From contig JAHYYS010000004.1 of assembly GCA_019424865.1 (NCBI GenBank), forward strand, positions 1-56,892: a DNA stretch of 56,892 nt, in the 5' to 3' direction. Position numbers and translations under genes: made by a program. The notes under the pieces are model-generated. The model saw only the letters and a program-made list of their open reading frames with translations, searched no databases and had not been told where the DNA came from. This DNA is from a bacterium (lineage in GTDB: Bacteria; Bacillota; Clostridia; Oscillospirales; Oscillospiraceae). This document shows, one piece after another, positions 1 to 9,867 of the stretch. How positions within the stretch are numbered: the first letter of the stretch is position 1; every line of letters starts with the position of its first letter.

Positions 1-53
1 GTCCGGACACAAGCACCTCAAGCTTGCCAGTCTACCAATTCCAGCACAGCCGC
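1..53 (-). tRNA. tRNA-Leu(GAG), 5' part only
   Basis: Read on the minus strand the molecule begins GCGGCTG at base 53. It has the long Leu-type D-arm (GGAATTGGTAGAC) and an anticodon stem CAAGC/GCTTG around the loop TTGAGGT, giving anticodon GAG. The variable arm, T-arm and 3' acceptor strand lie beyond the left edge. The class II D-arm and the anticodon agree on leucine. Confidence 0.88.
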
Positions 54-55
54 AG

Positions 56-76
56 AAAGCGGTTTTTATAAACCGC
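56..76 (-). other. hairpin in the leader of tRNA-Leu
   Basis: AGCGGTTT and AAACCGCT form an 8-bp stem with a TTAT loop between the promoter and the mature tRNA 5' end. It may guide RNase P processing or be incidental. Confidence 0.5.
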
Positions 77-82
77 TAGATT

Positions 83-111
83 ATTATACTGTTCTCTGGC
101 GCATTTGTCAA
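83..111 (-). promoter_or_regulatory. sigma-A promoter of tRNA-Leu
   Basis: On the minus strand TTGACA (106-111) and TATAAT (83-88) are separated by exactly 17 bases, a perfect consensus, about 30 bases upstream of the tRNA 5' end. The promoter starts only 43 bases past the marR stop codon. No clear U-tract terminator lies between, so read-through from the fab operon is possible. Confidence 0.9.
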
Positions 112-153
112 CGGAATTTTTCCCTGGCAGCGGATTTCCAGGGGAGATGCGGG

Positions 154-642
154 CTAAGTTCCCGCTTTCTCCCCCTTTTCCTGCTCTTCCGGTGTTTCGT
201 CGTGCTTCAGGGGAATCTCCGGCATCAGCTCCTGATCCACAATGCGCAGCATCCGGTCCAACTGTTTTGTCTCCTCCGGAGTGAACCGGGTCTTAACCCG
301 ATCCATCACTTTTTTGAGATAATTGCTGCTGATGTTATAGTAGTCCATATACTTTTTTGTGGGCCGCAGATGATACTCCCGTCTGTCATAAGGGGACTGC
401 ACCTTTTCCACATATCCCTTCTGGATCAGACTGTTCACCTTGTATGCCGCATTGGGTGAGGAGATGTGGACAAACGAGGCAAATTCGTTGATAGTGGGTT
501 CCTTCAATGCCAGGATAATCTCCATGCAGAAGGTCTCCACTGCGGTCAGGCTGGCCTCCCGGTTTTGGAAGCGGGAGAACACCTCCTGATAAAAGTGAAG
601 CTTAAATTTTGTATACACGTCAATAAAGCTTTCCTCCAGCAT
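154..642 (-). CDS. MarR-family regulator, probable FabT-like fatty-acid repressor
   Basis: This 162-residue protein has the MarR winged-helix layout: a helical dimerisation N terminus, a recognition region near residues 45-75 (NEFASFVHISSPNAAYKVNS), a wing containing SPYDRREYHL, and a helical C terminus. It is the last gene of the fatty-acid operon, 46 bases after fabZ, with a good GGAGGAGA ribosome site. FabT proteins of lactic acid bacteria are MarR repressors of fab genes that use acyl-ACP as corepressor. Position and fold suggest the same role here, acting on the tandem palindrome before acpP. Effector and target are inferred, and the gene would autoregulate through the operon promoter. 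Confidence 0.82.
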   Translation of the reverse strand: MLEESFIDVYTKFKLHFYQEVFSRFQNREASLTAVETFCMEIILALKEPTINEFASFVHISSPNAAYKVNSLIQKGYVEKVQSPYDRREYHLRPTKKYMDYYNISSNYLKKVMDRVKTRFTPEETKQLDRMLRIVDQELMPEIPLKHDETPEEQEKGEKAGT

Positions 643-688
643 GATATCTCCTCCCTCTCCATCCAGCGTCCCCGCTCCGTCAGCTCAG

Positions 689-1135
689 TTACTGCCCAGA
701 TGCAGGTCCCTCGGTCAGGGCAAAGGTGAGTTCTGCCTTGCACACTGTTTTTCCGTTCACTGTGGCGGTGGCAGTGCCAAAGCCCACCGGGCCGCGCTGT
801 GCCGTAAGCTCGCACTCCAACTCCAGTACGTCGCCGGGACGGACCTGCCGCTTAAAGCGGGCATTCTTGATGCCGCCGAACAGGGCCAGTTTTCCTTTGT
901 TCTCCGGTACGGACAGGATGGCTACTGCGCCCACCTGAGCCAGGGCCTCGATAATCAGCACACCGGGCATCACTTTATAGCCTGGAAAATGACCCTGGAA
1001 AAAGGGCTCGTTGGCGGTGACGCACTTCATACCCTTGGCCCCCTGTCCAGGGGTGCATTCCAGAATACGGTCCACCAGCAGGAACGGATAGCGATGGGGC
1101 AGCAGGGCTTCGATCTGTTCAATGTTCAGCTCCAT
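689..1135 (-). CDS. fabZ: 3-hydroxyacyl-ACP dehydratase FabZ
   Basis: FabZ dehydrates 3-hydroxyacyl-ACP to trans-2-enoyl-ACP in type II fatty-acid synthesis in the cytoplasm. The 148-residue length is normal. The hot-dog fold signature is complete: LLPHRYPFLLVDRI near the N terminus, then GHFPGYKVMPGVLIIEALAQ at about residues 50-70 with the catalytic His and Glu. It sits 4 bases after fabF and before the MarR gene, so it is translated from the same polycistronic message. No separate isomerase (FabM or FabA) is seen in the operon, so how unsaturated fatty acids are made cannot be decided from this window. Confidence 0.96.
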   Translation of the reverse strand: MELNIEQIEALLPHRYPFLLVDRILECTPGQGAKGMKCVTANEPFFQGHFPGYKVMPGVLIIEALAQVGAVAILSVPENKGKLALFGGIKNARFKRQVRPGDVLELECELTAQRGPVGFGTATATVNGKTVCKAELTFALTEGPASGQ

Positions 1136-1139
1136 CTCC

Positions 1140-2381
1140 TCATTCCTCCCACTTTTTCAGCACTACAGCCGCGTTGTGCCCGCCAAAGCCCAGGGAATTG
1201 GACAGGGCGATGCGGATGTCCGCCTTCCGCCCCTCGTTGGGCACGATGTCCAGATCGCAGGCGGGGTCGGGCACCTGATAGCCGATGGTGGCGGGGACAT
1301 AGCCCTCCTTCAGGGCCAGTGCGGTAAAAATGGCCTCTACCGCGCCGGCAGCGCCCAAAAGGTGTCCGGTCATGGACTTGGTGGAGCTGACCATCAGCTT
1401 CCGGGCGTGCTCTCCGAAGGTAGTGTGGATGGCCTGGGTCTCGCAGGAGTCGTTCATGGGAGTGGAGGTTCCGTGCGCATTGATATAGTCCACATCCTCC
1501 GGCGCGATGCCCGCATCGGCCAGTGCCTGCGCCATGCAGGCCGCTCCCCCCGCCCCGCCGGGGGCCGGGGCCGTCATGTGGTAAGCGTCACAGCTGCTTC
1601 CATAGCCGATCACCTCGGCATAAATTTTGGCTCCGCGGGCCGCCGCGTGCTCATAAGACTCCAGCAGCAGCGCGCCGGCCCCCTCACCCATGACAAATCC
1701 GGATCGCTCGGCGTCAAAGGGGATGGAGGCCCTCTTGGGATCCGCGCTGTCGGACAGTGCCTTCATCGAAGTAAAGCCTCCCATAGCCAGAGGGGTAATA
1801 GCCGCCTCAGCGCCGCCGCACAGCATCACTTCACTGTAGCCGTCCCGGATATGCCGGAAGGCGTCACCAAGGGCGTTGTTGCTGCTGGCGCAGGCCGTCA
1901 CCACGCAGGTGCACATCCCACGGAAGCCATAGCGGATGGCCATCTGTCCGGCAGCCATGTTGGAGATAATCATGGGTATCATAAACGGAGAAACGGAGTC
2001 ATAGCCCCGAGTTTCCGCCCGCTTATAGGCCTCCTCGATGGTCTCGAACCCGCCGATCCCACTGGAGAAAATGATACCGCACCGGTCCAGATTTTCCCGC
2101 TCCCGGTCCAGGCCGCTGTCAGCCACAGCCTGATCCGAGGCCGCCAGGGCCAGCTGAGTAAAGCGGTCCATCTTTTTGCATTCCCGCTTGCCCAGCAGCG
2201 TCTCCAGGTCCAGGTTTTTCACTTCGCCGGCCAGTTTGACCTTCAGGCCGGCAGTGTCATAGCGGGTGATGGGGGCGATGCCGCACTTGCCTGCGTGCAC
2301 AGCCTCCCAGCTCTCAGCCACGGAGTTGCCGATGGGGTTTACCGTCCCCATACCGGTAATCACTACTCTGCGCTTTTCCAT
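1140..2381 (-). CDS. fabF: beta-ketoacyl-ACP synthase II FabF
   Basis: FabF elongates acyl-ACP with malonyl-ACP. The start is the ATG at 2381 (MEKRRVVITGMG), preceded by GAGGTGA. An upstream in-frame ATG would overlap fabG and give a non-homologous N terminus. The protein is 413 residues. The catalytic triad is visible: Cys in VVTACASSNNALGD, His in NAHGTSTPMND and His in GHLLGAAGAVEA. The gene lies 13 bases downstream of fabG. Length and motifs fit FabF rather than FabB. Confidence 0.96.
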   Translation of the reverse strand: MEKRRVVITGMGTVNPIGNSVAESWEAVHAGKCGIAPITRYDTAGLKVKLAGEVKNLDLETLLGKRECKKMDRFTQLALAASDQAVADSGLDRERENLDRCGIIFSSGIGGFETIEEAYKRAETRGYDSVSPFMIPMIISNMAAGQMAIRYGFRGMCTCVVTACASSNNALGDAFRHIRDGYSEVMLCGGAEAAITPLAMGGFTSMKALSDSADPKRASIPFDAERSGFVMGEGAGALLLESYEHAAARGAKIYAEVIGYGSSCDAYHMTAPAPGGAGGAACMAQALADAGIAPEDVDYINAHGTSTPMNDSCETQAIHTTFGEHARKLMVSSTKSMTGHLLGAAGAVEAIFTALALKEGYVPATIGYQVPDPACDLDIVPNEGRKADIRIALSNSLGFGGHNAAVVLKKWEE

Positions 2382-2394
2382 CTCAGTCACCTCA

Positions 2395-3138
2395 TCAAAC
2401 GGCCATACCGCCGTCCACGCACAGCACCTGCCCGGTGATATAGGCCGAGTCCTTCTCCGCGAAGAAGGCCACCGCCTTCGCCACATCCTCCGGGGCGCCG
2501 GGGCGCCCGGCGGGAATGGTGGTCAGCATGGCCTCTTTGGCCTTTTCGGGCATGGCCGCGGTCATATCCGTCTCGATAAAGCCGGGGGCCACGGCGTTGA
2601 CGGTAATCCCCCGGGTGGCCAGCTCCTTGGCCGCCGCCTTGGTCAGGCCCAGGATCCCCGCCTTGCTGGCCGCGTAGTTGGTCTGGCCGGGATTGCCCCG
2701 CAGGCCCACCACGCTGCTCATGCTGATGATGCGTCCATAGCGCTGGCGCATCATCACCTTGGACGCCGCCTTCATGCAGAAATAGGCGCCCTTCAGGTTG
2801 GTATCCAGCACGCGGCTGAAGTCCTCCTCCTTGGCGGTCATCAGCAGTCCGTCCCGGGTGATGCCGGCGTTGTTCACCAGAATGTCCAGACGGCCAAAGC
2901 GGTCCTTGACCGCCTTCACCAGCTCCTCGCAGGCGGCGGGGTCGGCTACATCGGCCTGAAAGGCCTCGGCCTCCACGCCCAGGGCGCGGCAGGCCTCCAC
3001 CGTCTCCCGGGCGGCCTGCTCGTTGCCCGCATAGTTGACGGCCACCGCTGCGCCGCGCCGGGCCAGCTCCAGACAGATGGCCCGGCCGATTCCCCGGCTG
3101 CCGCCGGTGACCAGGGCCACAGATTCCTTCATGGTCAT
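2395..3138 (-). CDS. fabG: 3-oxoacyl-ACP reductase FabG
   Basis: FabG is an NADPH-dependent short-chain dehydrogenase that reduces 3-ketoacyl-ACP. The 247-residue sequence shows the cofactor motif TGGSRGIG near residues 11-18, NNAG in LDILVNNAGITRDG, and the catalytic Ser/YxxxK set (SMSSVVG, then YAASKAG). The start codon overlaps the fabD stop by 4 bases (ATGA), indicating translational coupling. The C terminus (ITGQVLCVDGGMAV) is the usual FabG end. Confidence 0.97.
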   Translation of the reverse strand: MTMKESVALVTGGSRGIGRAICLELARRGAAVAVNYAGNEQAARETVEACRALGVEAEAFQADVADPAACEELVKAVKDRFGRLDILVNNAGITRDGLLMTAKEEDFSRVLDTNLKGAYFCMKAASKVMMRQRYGRIISMSSVVGLRGNPGQTNYAASKAGILGLTKAAAKELATRGITVNAVAPGFIETDMTAAMPEKAKEAMLTTIPAGRPGAPEDVAKAVAFFAEKDSAYITGQVLCVDGGMAV

Positions 3139-4070
3139 TGGGCTTCTCCTTTCAGCGCCTGCACAACCTTCTCAAAGTCGTCGGCGGTGTCGATGGTATA
3201 GGTCTTGATGCCGGGGGCGGTCTTCTTCACAAAGGAGGTGAGGGTCTTGCCCGGTCCGATCTCCACGATGGTGTCGATGCCGTCCGCCTCCATGCGGCGG
3301 ATGGTGTCCTCCCAATAGACGGAGGACTGCACCTGCCGCTCCAGCAGAGCCTGAACGGTCTCCCCCTCCTCCTTCGGGCCGCCCTTGCAGTTGAAGTAGA
3401 CCGGCAACTCCATGGGGCGGAAGGGAATCAGCTGGAAATAGGCGGCCAGCACGTCGCCGGCGGCCTTCATCAGACGGGTATGGAAGGGGCCGCTCACCTT
3501 CAAAGGCATGCAGCGCTTGGCGCCCAGCTCCTTGGCCAGCTCCCCGGCCCTGTCCACCGCGGCCTTCTCGCCGCCGATGACCAACTGGCCGGGGCAGTTG
3601 TAGTTGCAGATCTGCACCACACCCAGCTGGGCGGCCTGGTCGCAGGCCTGCTGCAGCTTCTCCCGCTCCAGGCCCAGCACGGCGGTCATCCCGCACTCCA
3701 GCCCCCAGGCGGCCTCCATCATGGCCCGGCCCCGGAGGTATACCACGGACATGGCAGTCAGGCGGTCAAACACACCGGCGCAGTACAGGGCGGAATACTC
3801 CCCCAGGGACAGTCCGGCGGCAGCGTCGGGCCGGATCCCCTCCTTCGCCAGCAGATCGGTGACGCCGATGGCAAAGGCCACCATACAGGGCTGGGTGTAC
3901 TGGGTCTGGGACAGCTGCTCCTCCGGACCGTCAAAGCACAGGCTCTTCAGGTCGAAATCCACCGGGGCGCTGTCAAACACGTCGCGGAATTCAGGATAGC
4001 GCTCATAGAAGTCCCGGCCCATGCCCACCTTCTGGCTGCCCTGGCCGGCGTACACAAATGCAAGCTTCAT
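3135..4070 (-). CDS. fabD: malonyl-CoA:ACP transacylase FabD
   Basis: FabD moves the malonyl group from CoA to ACP and so supplies the extender unit made by AccABCD. The 311-residue protein carries the N-terminal VYAGQGSQ motif, the nucleophile elbow GLSLGEYSAL near residue 90, and the catalytic His in SGPFHTRLM near residue 200. It follows fabK by 3 bases and overlaps fabG by 4, so the genes are tightly coupled. Confidence 0.96.
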   Translation of the reverse strand: MKLAFVYAGQGSQKVGMGRDFYERYPEFRDVFDSAPVDFDLKSLCFDGPEEQLSQTQYTQPCMVAFAIGVTDLLAKEGIRPDAAAGLSLGEYSALYCAGVFDRLTAMSVVYLRGRAMMEAAWGLECGMTAVLGLEREKLQQACDQAAQLGVVQICNYNCPGQLVIGGEKAAVDRAGELAKELGAKRCMPLKVSGPFHTRLMKAAGDVLAAYFQLIPFRPMELPVYFNCKGGPKEEGETVQALLERQVQSSVYWEDTIRRMEADGIDTIVEIGPGKTLTSFVKKTAPGIKTYTIDTADDFEKVVQALKGEAQ

Positions 4071-4073
4071 GGT

Positions 4074-5006
4074 TTATACCTCCGCGGCCATGGCCTTCAC
4101 CGTAGCCTGATAGTCGGTGTACAGCTCCTCCAGAATGGCGCGCAGGGGGCGGATCTCGTGGAGCATGCCCGCCACCTGACCGGCCATCAGAGAGCCCGTC
4201 TTGGTGTCGCCGTCAAAGACCGCCCGGCGCAGGGAGCCCAGGGTATAGTGCTCCAGCTCCATCTTGTCGGCCCCGGCCCGCTCCTTGGCCAGGTACTCCC
4301 GGGACATCTGGTTTTTCAGAATGCGCACCGGCGCCCCTACAGAACGGCCGGTTACGGTGGTGTCGCTGTCCTTGGCCTTCAGCAGGGCCTGCTTGTAGTT
4401 GATGTGGATGGGGCACTCCTCGCTGACCAGCAGGCAGGTGCCGATCTGGGCGCCGCAGGCCCCCAGGGCGAAGGCAGCGGCCAGCTGCCGCCCGCTGGCA
4501 ATGCCGCCGGCGGCGATGACAGGCAGGTCGGTCATCTCACGTACCTGAGGCACCAGGGCCATGGTGGTCAGCTCGCCCACATGGCCGCCGGACTCGGTGC
4601 CCTCGGCGATAAAGCCGTCCACCCCCAGGGGGGCCAGCCGGCGCACCAGGGCGGTGGCGGCCACCACGGGGAACACCTTGATGCCCGCCTCTTTCCAGGC
4701 GGGGACGTACTGGCTGGGGACACCGGCGCCGGTGGTGACCACCTTGACGCCCTCCTCCACCACGACCTTGGCCATCTCGGGGGCCGCAGGATTCATCAGC
4801 ATGATGTTGACACCGAAGGGCTTGTCCGTCAGCTCCTTGCAGCGGCGGATATGGCCCCGCAGGGTCTCCGCATCCATGCCGCCCGCGCCGATGAGGCCCA
4901 GCGCCCCGGCATTGGACACAGCGGCGGCAAACTCGCCGGTGGCGATATTGGCCATGCCGCCCTGGATCAGGGGGAACTCGGTCCCCAGGATTTCATTTAA
5001 TTTCAT
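4074..5006 (-). CDS. fabK: enoyl-ACP reductase II FabK (FMN-dependent)
   Basis: FabK is the flavoprotein alternative to FabI and catalyses the last reductive step of each elongation cycle. The start at 5006 (MKLNEILGTEFPLIQGGMA) is supported by AAGGAGAAG just upstream; an earlier in-frame ATG at 5054 would run into fabH. The 310-residue length is typical. Visible features are the N-terminal QGGMA, the phosphate-binding AAGGIASG, and HVGELTTM with the expected catalytic His. No FabI is present in the operon. FabK is related to nitronate monooxygenases, but the operon context settles the call. Confidence 0.93.
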   Translation of the reverse strand: MKLNEILGTEFPLIQGGMANIATGEFAAAVSNAGALGLIGAGGMDAETLRGHIRRCKELTDKPFGVNIMLMNPAAPEMAKVVVEEGVKVVTTGAGVPSQYVPAWKEAGIKVFPVVAATALVRRLAPLGVDGFIAEGTESGGHVGELTTMALVPQVREMTDLPVIAAGGIASGRQLAAAFALGACGAQIGTCLLVSEECPIHINYKQALLKAKDSDTTVTGRSVGAPVRILKNQMSREYLAKERAGADKMELEHYTLGSLRRAVFDGDTKTGSLMAGQVAGMLHEIRPLRAILEELYTDYQATVKAMAAEV

Positions 5007-5047
5007 CGTCAACTTCTCCTTTTCACGCCTGCCGGTGTCCGGGCGTC

Positions 5048-5986
5048 TCACCACCGCAGCAGGGCCCCGGCCCAGGTCAGGCCGCCGCCAAAGCCCACAG
5101 TGAGCACCCGCATGCCGCTCTTCAGCTCTCCCGCGTCCACCAGCTCGTCCAGGGCAATGGGGATGCTGGCCGCCGAGGTATTGCCGTAGCGAACCATATT
5201 CTTGTAAAAAAGTCCCTCCCGGGCCTTCAGCTTCTTGGCCACGTGATCCACAATCCGGGCGTTGGCCTGGTGGCAGATGACCCAGTCCAGGTCGTTGAGC
5301 TCACAGCCCTCCGCCTGCAGCAGCTGATGGATGGACTGCTCCACCACCTCCACGGCAAAGCGGAACACGGGCTTGCCGTCCATAAAAATGGCGGCCTTGT
5401 CCGGGCCGGGGCCCTCGGTGCGGATATGCTCCGCCCCGCCCCGGGTTCCAAACACGGTGTGCCAGGTCCAGTCCTCTTCCCGGCGGATGACAGCGGCGCC
5501 CGCGCCGTCGCCGAACAGCACGCAGGTGTTGCGGTCCTCCATGTTGGTTACCCGGCTGATTACCTCGCTGCTCACCAGCAGGGCATAGGGCCGGGCGCAG
5601 CCGTCCAGCATGGCGTGGGCCGTCTTCAGCCCATACAGAAAGCCGGCGCAGGCCGCGTTCAGGTCAAAGCAGACGGTATCCTCCCGCAGCCCCAGCCGCT
5701 GCTGCAGCAGGCAGGCCGTGGACGGGGTGGCATAGTGGGGGGTGAAGGTGGCCACCAGGCACACCCCCACCTCCTCGGGGGCAATTCCGGCCCGCTCCAG
5801 GGCCCGCCGGGCCGCCCCCTCCGCCAGATCCACGCCCGTCTCGGTGGTACAAAACCGCCGCTCGTGGATGCCGGTGCGGCTGAATACCCACTCGTCGCTG
5901 GTGTCCACCCGCCGGCTGATCTCCTCGTTGGTTACCACCCGCGCCGGCAGGCACCGCCCGGTGGCTAAAATGTGGGGTGCACTCAT
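5048..5986 (-). CDS. fabH: beta-ketoacyl-ACP synthase III FabH
   Basis: FabH starts chain synthesis by condensing acyl-CoA with malonyl-ACP. The 312-residue protein shows the Cys-His-Asn triad: Cys in DLNAACAGFLYGL near residue 112, His in ICHQANARI near 240, and Asn in YGNTSAASIP near 270. Its ATG overlaps the accA stop by 4 bases. The operon order puts carboxylase and initiation genes before the elongation genes. Primer preference (acetyl or branched) cannot be read from the sequence alone. Confidence 0.96.
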   Translation of the reverse strand: MSAPHILATGRCLPARVVTNEEISRRVDTSDEWVFSRTGIHERRFCTTETGVDLAEGAARRALERAGIAPEEVGVCLVATFTPHYATPSTACLLQQRLGLREDTVCFDLNAACAGFLYGLKTAHAMLDGCARPYALLVSSEVISRVTNMEDRNTCVLFGDGAGAAVIRREEDWTWHTVFGTRGGAEHIRTEGPGPDKAAIFMDGKPVFRFAVEVVEQSIHQLLQAEGCELNDLDWVICHQANARIVDHVAKKLKAREGLFYKNMVRYGNTSAASIPIALDELVDAGELKSGMRVLTVGFGGGLTWAGALLRW

Positions 5987-6807
5987 GGCTCCTCCTTTCC
6001 CACCGGGGCCAGATTCTGACCCATGGCGCGGAACATCTGATATCTCTGTTGGGCCAACGCCCGCCCGTTCATCTTATCCAGTGCGGCCAGCTCTTTCCGC
6101 AAAGCCGCATCCACCGTGCGGAAGGTGGCCGCCCAGTCGGTGTGGGCGCCCCCCTCCGGCTCCCGGATGATGCCCTGGATGATGCCGCCCCGGCGCAGGT
6201 CCTGGGCGGTGAGCTTCATCACGGAGCAGGCCTCGCCGCTGCGGGAGGAGTCCTTCCACAAAATGGAGGCAAACCCCTCCGGGGACAGCACGGAATAGAC
6301 CGCGTGCTCCAGCATGAGCACCCGGTTGGCCACGCCCAGGGCCAGGGCGCCGCCGCTGCCCCCCTCGCCGGTGACAATGGCGATCACCGGGACGGTGAGG
6401 GCGCTCATCAGGGCCAGGCAGCGGGCAATGGCCTCGGCCTGGCCCCGCTCCTCCGCCTCCTTCCCCGGATAGGCCCCCGGGGTGTCAATAAAGGTAATGA
6501 TGGGCCGGCCGAACTTTTCCGCCTGCTTCATCAGGCGCTGGGCCTTGCGATAGCCCTCGGGGCCCGGCATGCCGAAGTTGCAGCGGAGGTTTTCCTCCAG
6601 ATTTTTGCCCTTCCGGTGGCCCACCACCGTCACGGGCCGGCCGTGGAAGCGGGCAATCCCGCCCAGGATGCTGCCGTCCTCCCGGCTGAAGCGGTCGCCC
6701 CGCTGCTCAAAAAAGTCGGTAAACAGGGCGTCGATAAAGTCGGCGGTGCCGGGCCGGCCGGGATTCCGGGCAATTTTAACCTTTTCCTCCGGACTGAATA
6801 TGCTCAT
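5983..6807 (-). CDS. accA: acetyl-CoA carboxylase carboxyltransferase alpha subunit
   Basis: AccA and AccD form the carboxyltransferase that moves CO2 from biotin to acetyl-CoA. The chosen start is the ATG at 6807 (MSIFSPEEKVKIARNPGRP), which overlaps the accD stop by 4 bases; an upstream in-frame ATG would lie inside accD. The protein is 274 residues, slightly short for AccA. It contains the crotonase-like features FIDTPGAYPGKEAEERGQ and GEGGSGGALALGVANRVLML with the oxyanion-hole glycines. It is cotranscribed with accB, accC and accD, as expected for a stoichiometric complex. Confidence 0.95.
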   Translation of the reverse strand: MSIFSPEEKVKIARNPGRPGTADFIDALFTDFFEQRGDRFSREDGSILGGIARFHGRPVTVVGHRKGKNLEENLRCNFGMPGPEGYRKAQRLMKQAEKFGRPIITFIDTPGAYPGKEAEERGQAEAIARCLALMSALTVPVIAIVTGEGGSGGALALGVANRVLMLEHAVYSVLSPEGFASILWKDSSRSGEACSVMKLTAQDLRRGGIIQGIIREPEGGAHTDWAATFRTVDAALRKELAALDKMNGRALAQQRYQMFRAMGQNLAPVGKEEP

Positions 6808-7658
6808 GCCCGTCCCCCCTTCTCGTGCAGGGCCAGCAGCTGTCCCAGTACCCGCCGCCACTCGCTCCGGGGAACAATCTGATCCAAAAAGCCGTGGTCC
6901 AGCAGGTATTCCGCCCGCTGAAAGCCCTCGGGCAGCTTCTCGCCGATGGTCTGCTCAATGACCCGGGGGCCGGCAAAGCCGATGAGGGCCCCCGGCTCGG
7001 CCAGCATGATGTCCCCCAGGGAGGCAAAGCTGGCCGTCACCCCGCCGGTGGTGGGGTGGGTCAGGCAGGAGATGTACAGTCCGCCCTTCTCCTGAAAGCG
7101 CTCAATGGCGGCGGCGGTCTTGGCCATCTGCATCAGGGAGAAAATTCCCTCCTGCATCCGGGCCCCGCCGCTGGCGGCAAAAATAATCAGGGGCAGCTTG
7201 TGCCGCATGGCATACTCGGCGGCCCGGGTAATTTTCTCCCCCACCGCCGTGCCCATGCTGGCCATAATAAAGCGGCTGTCCAAAACCGCAAACACCGCCC
7301 GGCGGTCCTGAATCTTGCCCACGGCGGACACCGCCGCGTCCATCAGACCGGTCTCCTCCTCCAGCTTCTCCAGCTTATCCGGATAGCCGGGGAACTCCAG
7401 GGGGTCGGCGGGCATCAGCTTTTCATCCAGCTCCTGAAAGGAGCCGGGGTCCAAAATGTTGAACAGGCGGTAATAGGCCCCGATGGGGCTGTGATAGCCG
7501 CACCGGGGGCATACCTGGCGGTTCCGGCTCCACTCGGCGGCGGTGCTCTCCTCCCCGCACTCGGGGCAGGCCTTCCGGCGGGTGGCGGTAATCCGCCCCT
7601 CCCGCATGGCCTGATAGGTCAGCAGCCGGTCCCGGCGCTGGCTGAAAAATGGATTCAC
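6804..7658 (-). CDS. accD: acetyl-CoA carboxylase carboxyltransferase beta subunit
   Basis: The 284-residue protein starts with the AccD zinc ribbon: CPECGEE and CPRCGY give a Cx2C...Cx2C pair between residues 35 and 58. The crotonase-fold core follows (FAASGGARMQEGIFSLMQM, then SFASLGDIMLAEPGALIGFAGPR). It partners AccA. It starts 2 bases after the accC stop and overlaps accA by 4 bases. Length and motif order are standard. Confidence 0.96.
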   Translation of the reverse strand: MNPFFSQRRDRLLTYQAMREGRITATRRKACPECGEESTAAEWSRNRQVCPRCGYHSPIGAYYRLFNILDPGSFQELDEKLMPADPLEFPGYPDKLEKLEEETGLMDAAVSAVGKIQDRRAVFAVLDSRFIMASMGTAVGEKITRAAEYAMRHKLPLIIFAASGGARMQEGIFSLMQMAKTAAAIERFQEKGGLYISCLTHPTTGGVTASFASLGDIMLAEPGALIGFAGPRVIEQTIGEKLPEGFQRAEYLLDHGFLDQIVPRSEWRRVLGQLLALHEKGGRA

Positions 7659-7660
7659 GC

Positions 7661-9052
<1,392 letters not shown>

Positions 9053-9056
9053 AGCT

Positions 9057-9524
9057 TCACACCTTCCGGATGCGGAACAGGGGGTCGTGGTAGCCCACCG
9101 GCTCCCCGTCCGCGGCCAGGACCTCCTCCACCACGCAGTCGGCGGGTGCGGGTACCTCGCTCATCATCTTCATGGCCTCAATCAGGCACAGGGTCTCTCC
9201 CTTTTTCACCTGCTTGCCCGGGGCGGCAAAGGGGGGCTCGCCGGGGGCGGGGGCCACATAGAAGGTGCCCACCAGCGGGGCCCGCACCAGATCCCCCTCC
9301 TCCGCTTCGGGGGCGGCGGGGGCCGCGGCAGCCGCCGGAGCAGCCGGGGCGGCCGGGACCACAGGGGCAGCCGGGACCACAGGGGCAGCCGGAGCGGCCG
9401 CCTGAATCACCTGGGCCGGGGCGCGGCGCAGGGTCACCCGCTCATCCTCCCGCCGCCAGTCCAGCTCGGTCAGGCCGGAGGAGGCAAAGCGCTCCATCAG
9501 GCCGTACAGTTCCTCTAATTCCAT
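9057..9524 (-). CDS. accB: biotin carboxyl carrier protein AccB
   Basis: The 155-residue protein has a short N-terminal domain, a low-complexity Ala/Pro/Val linker at about residues 38-72 made of repeated VPAAP-type units, and a C-terminal biotinyl domain with EAMKMMSEV, whose Lys is biotinylated. Such linkers let the biotin swing between AccC and AccA/AccD. The linker DNA contains near-exact short direct repeats, so its length could vary between strains. It is 24 bases after acpP. Confidence 0.96.
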   Translation of the reverse strand: MELEELYGLMERFASSGLTELDWRREDERVTLRRAPAQVIQAAAPAAPVVPAAPVVPAAPAAPAAAAAPAAPEAEEGDLVRAPLVGTFYVAPAPGEPPFAAPGKQVKKGETLCLIEAMKMMSEVPAPADCVVEEVLAADGEPVGYHDPLFRIRKV

Positions 9525-9548
9525 GGAAAGCTCCTTCCGGGCCGTATC

Positions 9549-9785
9549 TTACTGCTTCTTGCTCTGGATGTAGTCCAGGATGTCGTTCACCGTCTTGATG
9601 TTGGGCAGATCCTCGTCAGCGATGCCCACGCCGAAGGCCTCCTCCAGCGCCAGGGACAGCTCCACGGCCTCCAGGGAGTCGGCGTCCAGCTCCTCAAACA
9701 GATTGGTGTCGGGCTGGACCTGGTCGGCGTCGCAGCTGAGGGTGTCTACAATAATGTCGCGTACATTCTCAAAGGTGATCTCCAT
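9549..9785 (-). CDS. acpP: acyl carrier protein
   Basis: This 78-residue acidic protein is the first gene of the operon. The phosphopantetheine attachment site is the Ser of DADSLEAVELS at about residue 37, close to the classical DSLD/E motif. ACP carries all intermediates of the pathway encoded downstream. The start is preceded by GAAAGGAAG. First position, right after the tandem operator, means repression would control ACP supply as well as all the enzymes. Confidence 0.96.
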   Translation of the reverse strand: MEITFENVRDIIVDTLSCDADQVQPDTNLFEELDADSLEAVELSLALEEAFGVGIADEDLPNIKTVNDILDYIQSKKQ

Positions 9786-9825
9786 AATGAAAAACTTCCT
9801 TTCATTTCCCGTTTCAAATTCTTAA

Positions 9826-9859
9826 AGCATTTTAGTTAAAATATTTTAGTTAAAATGCT
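9826..9859 (-). promoter_or_regulatory. tandem palindromic operator of the fab operon
   Basis: The 14-mer ATTTTAGTTAAAAT occurs twice back to back at 9829-9842 and 9843-9856. Each copy is an inverted repeat except for two central bases, and the pair is bracketed by AGC and GCT, so the whole 34-bp block is nearly symmetrical. It lies just downstream of the promoter -10, roughly +5 to +33 of the predicted transcript. Two dimers of a winged-helix repressor would fit. The MarR protein at 154-642 is the likely binder by context, which is inference. Confidence 0.8.
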
Positions 9860-9867
9860 TGAGCGTT

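Noticed and set aside
3138..5000. A 620-codon plus-strand frame opposite fabD and fabK
   Set aside because: Gly/His/Gln-rich shadow of two certain genes, with no recognisable domain.
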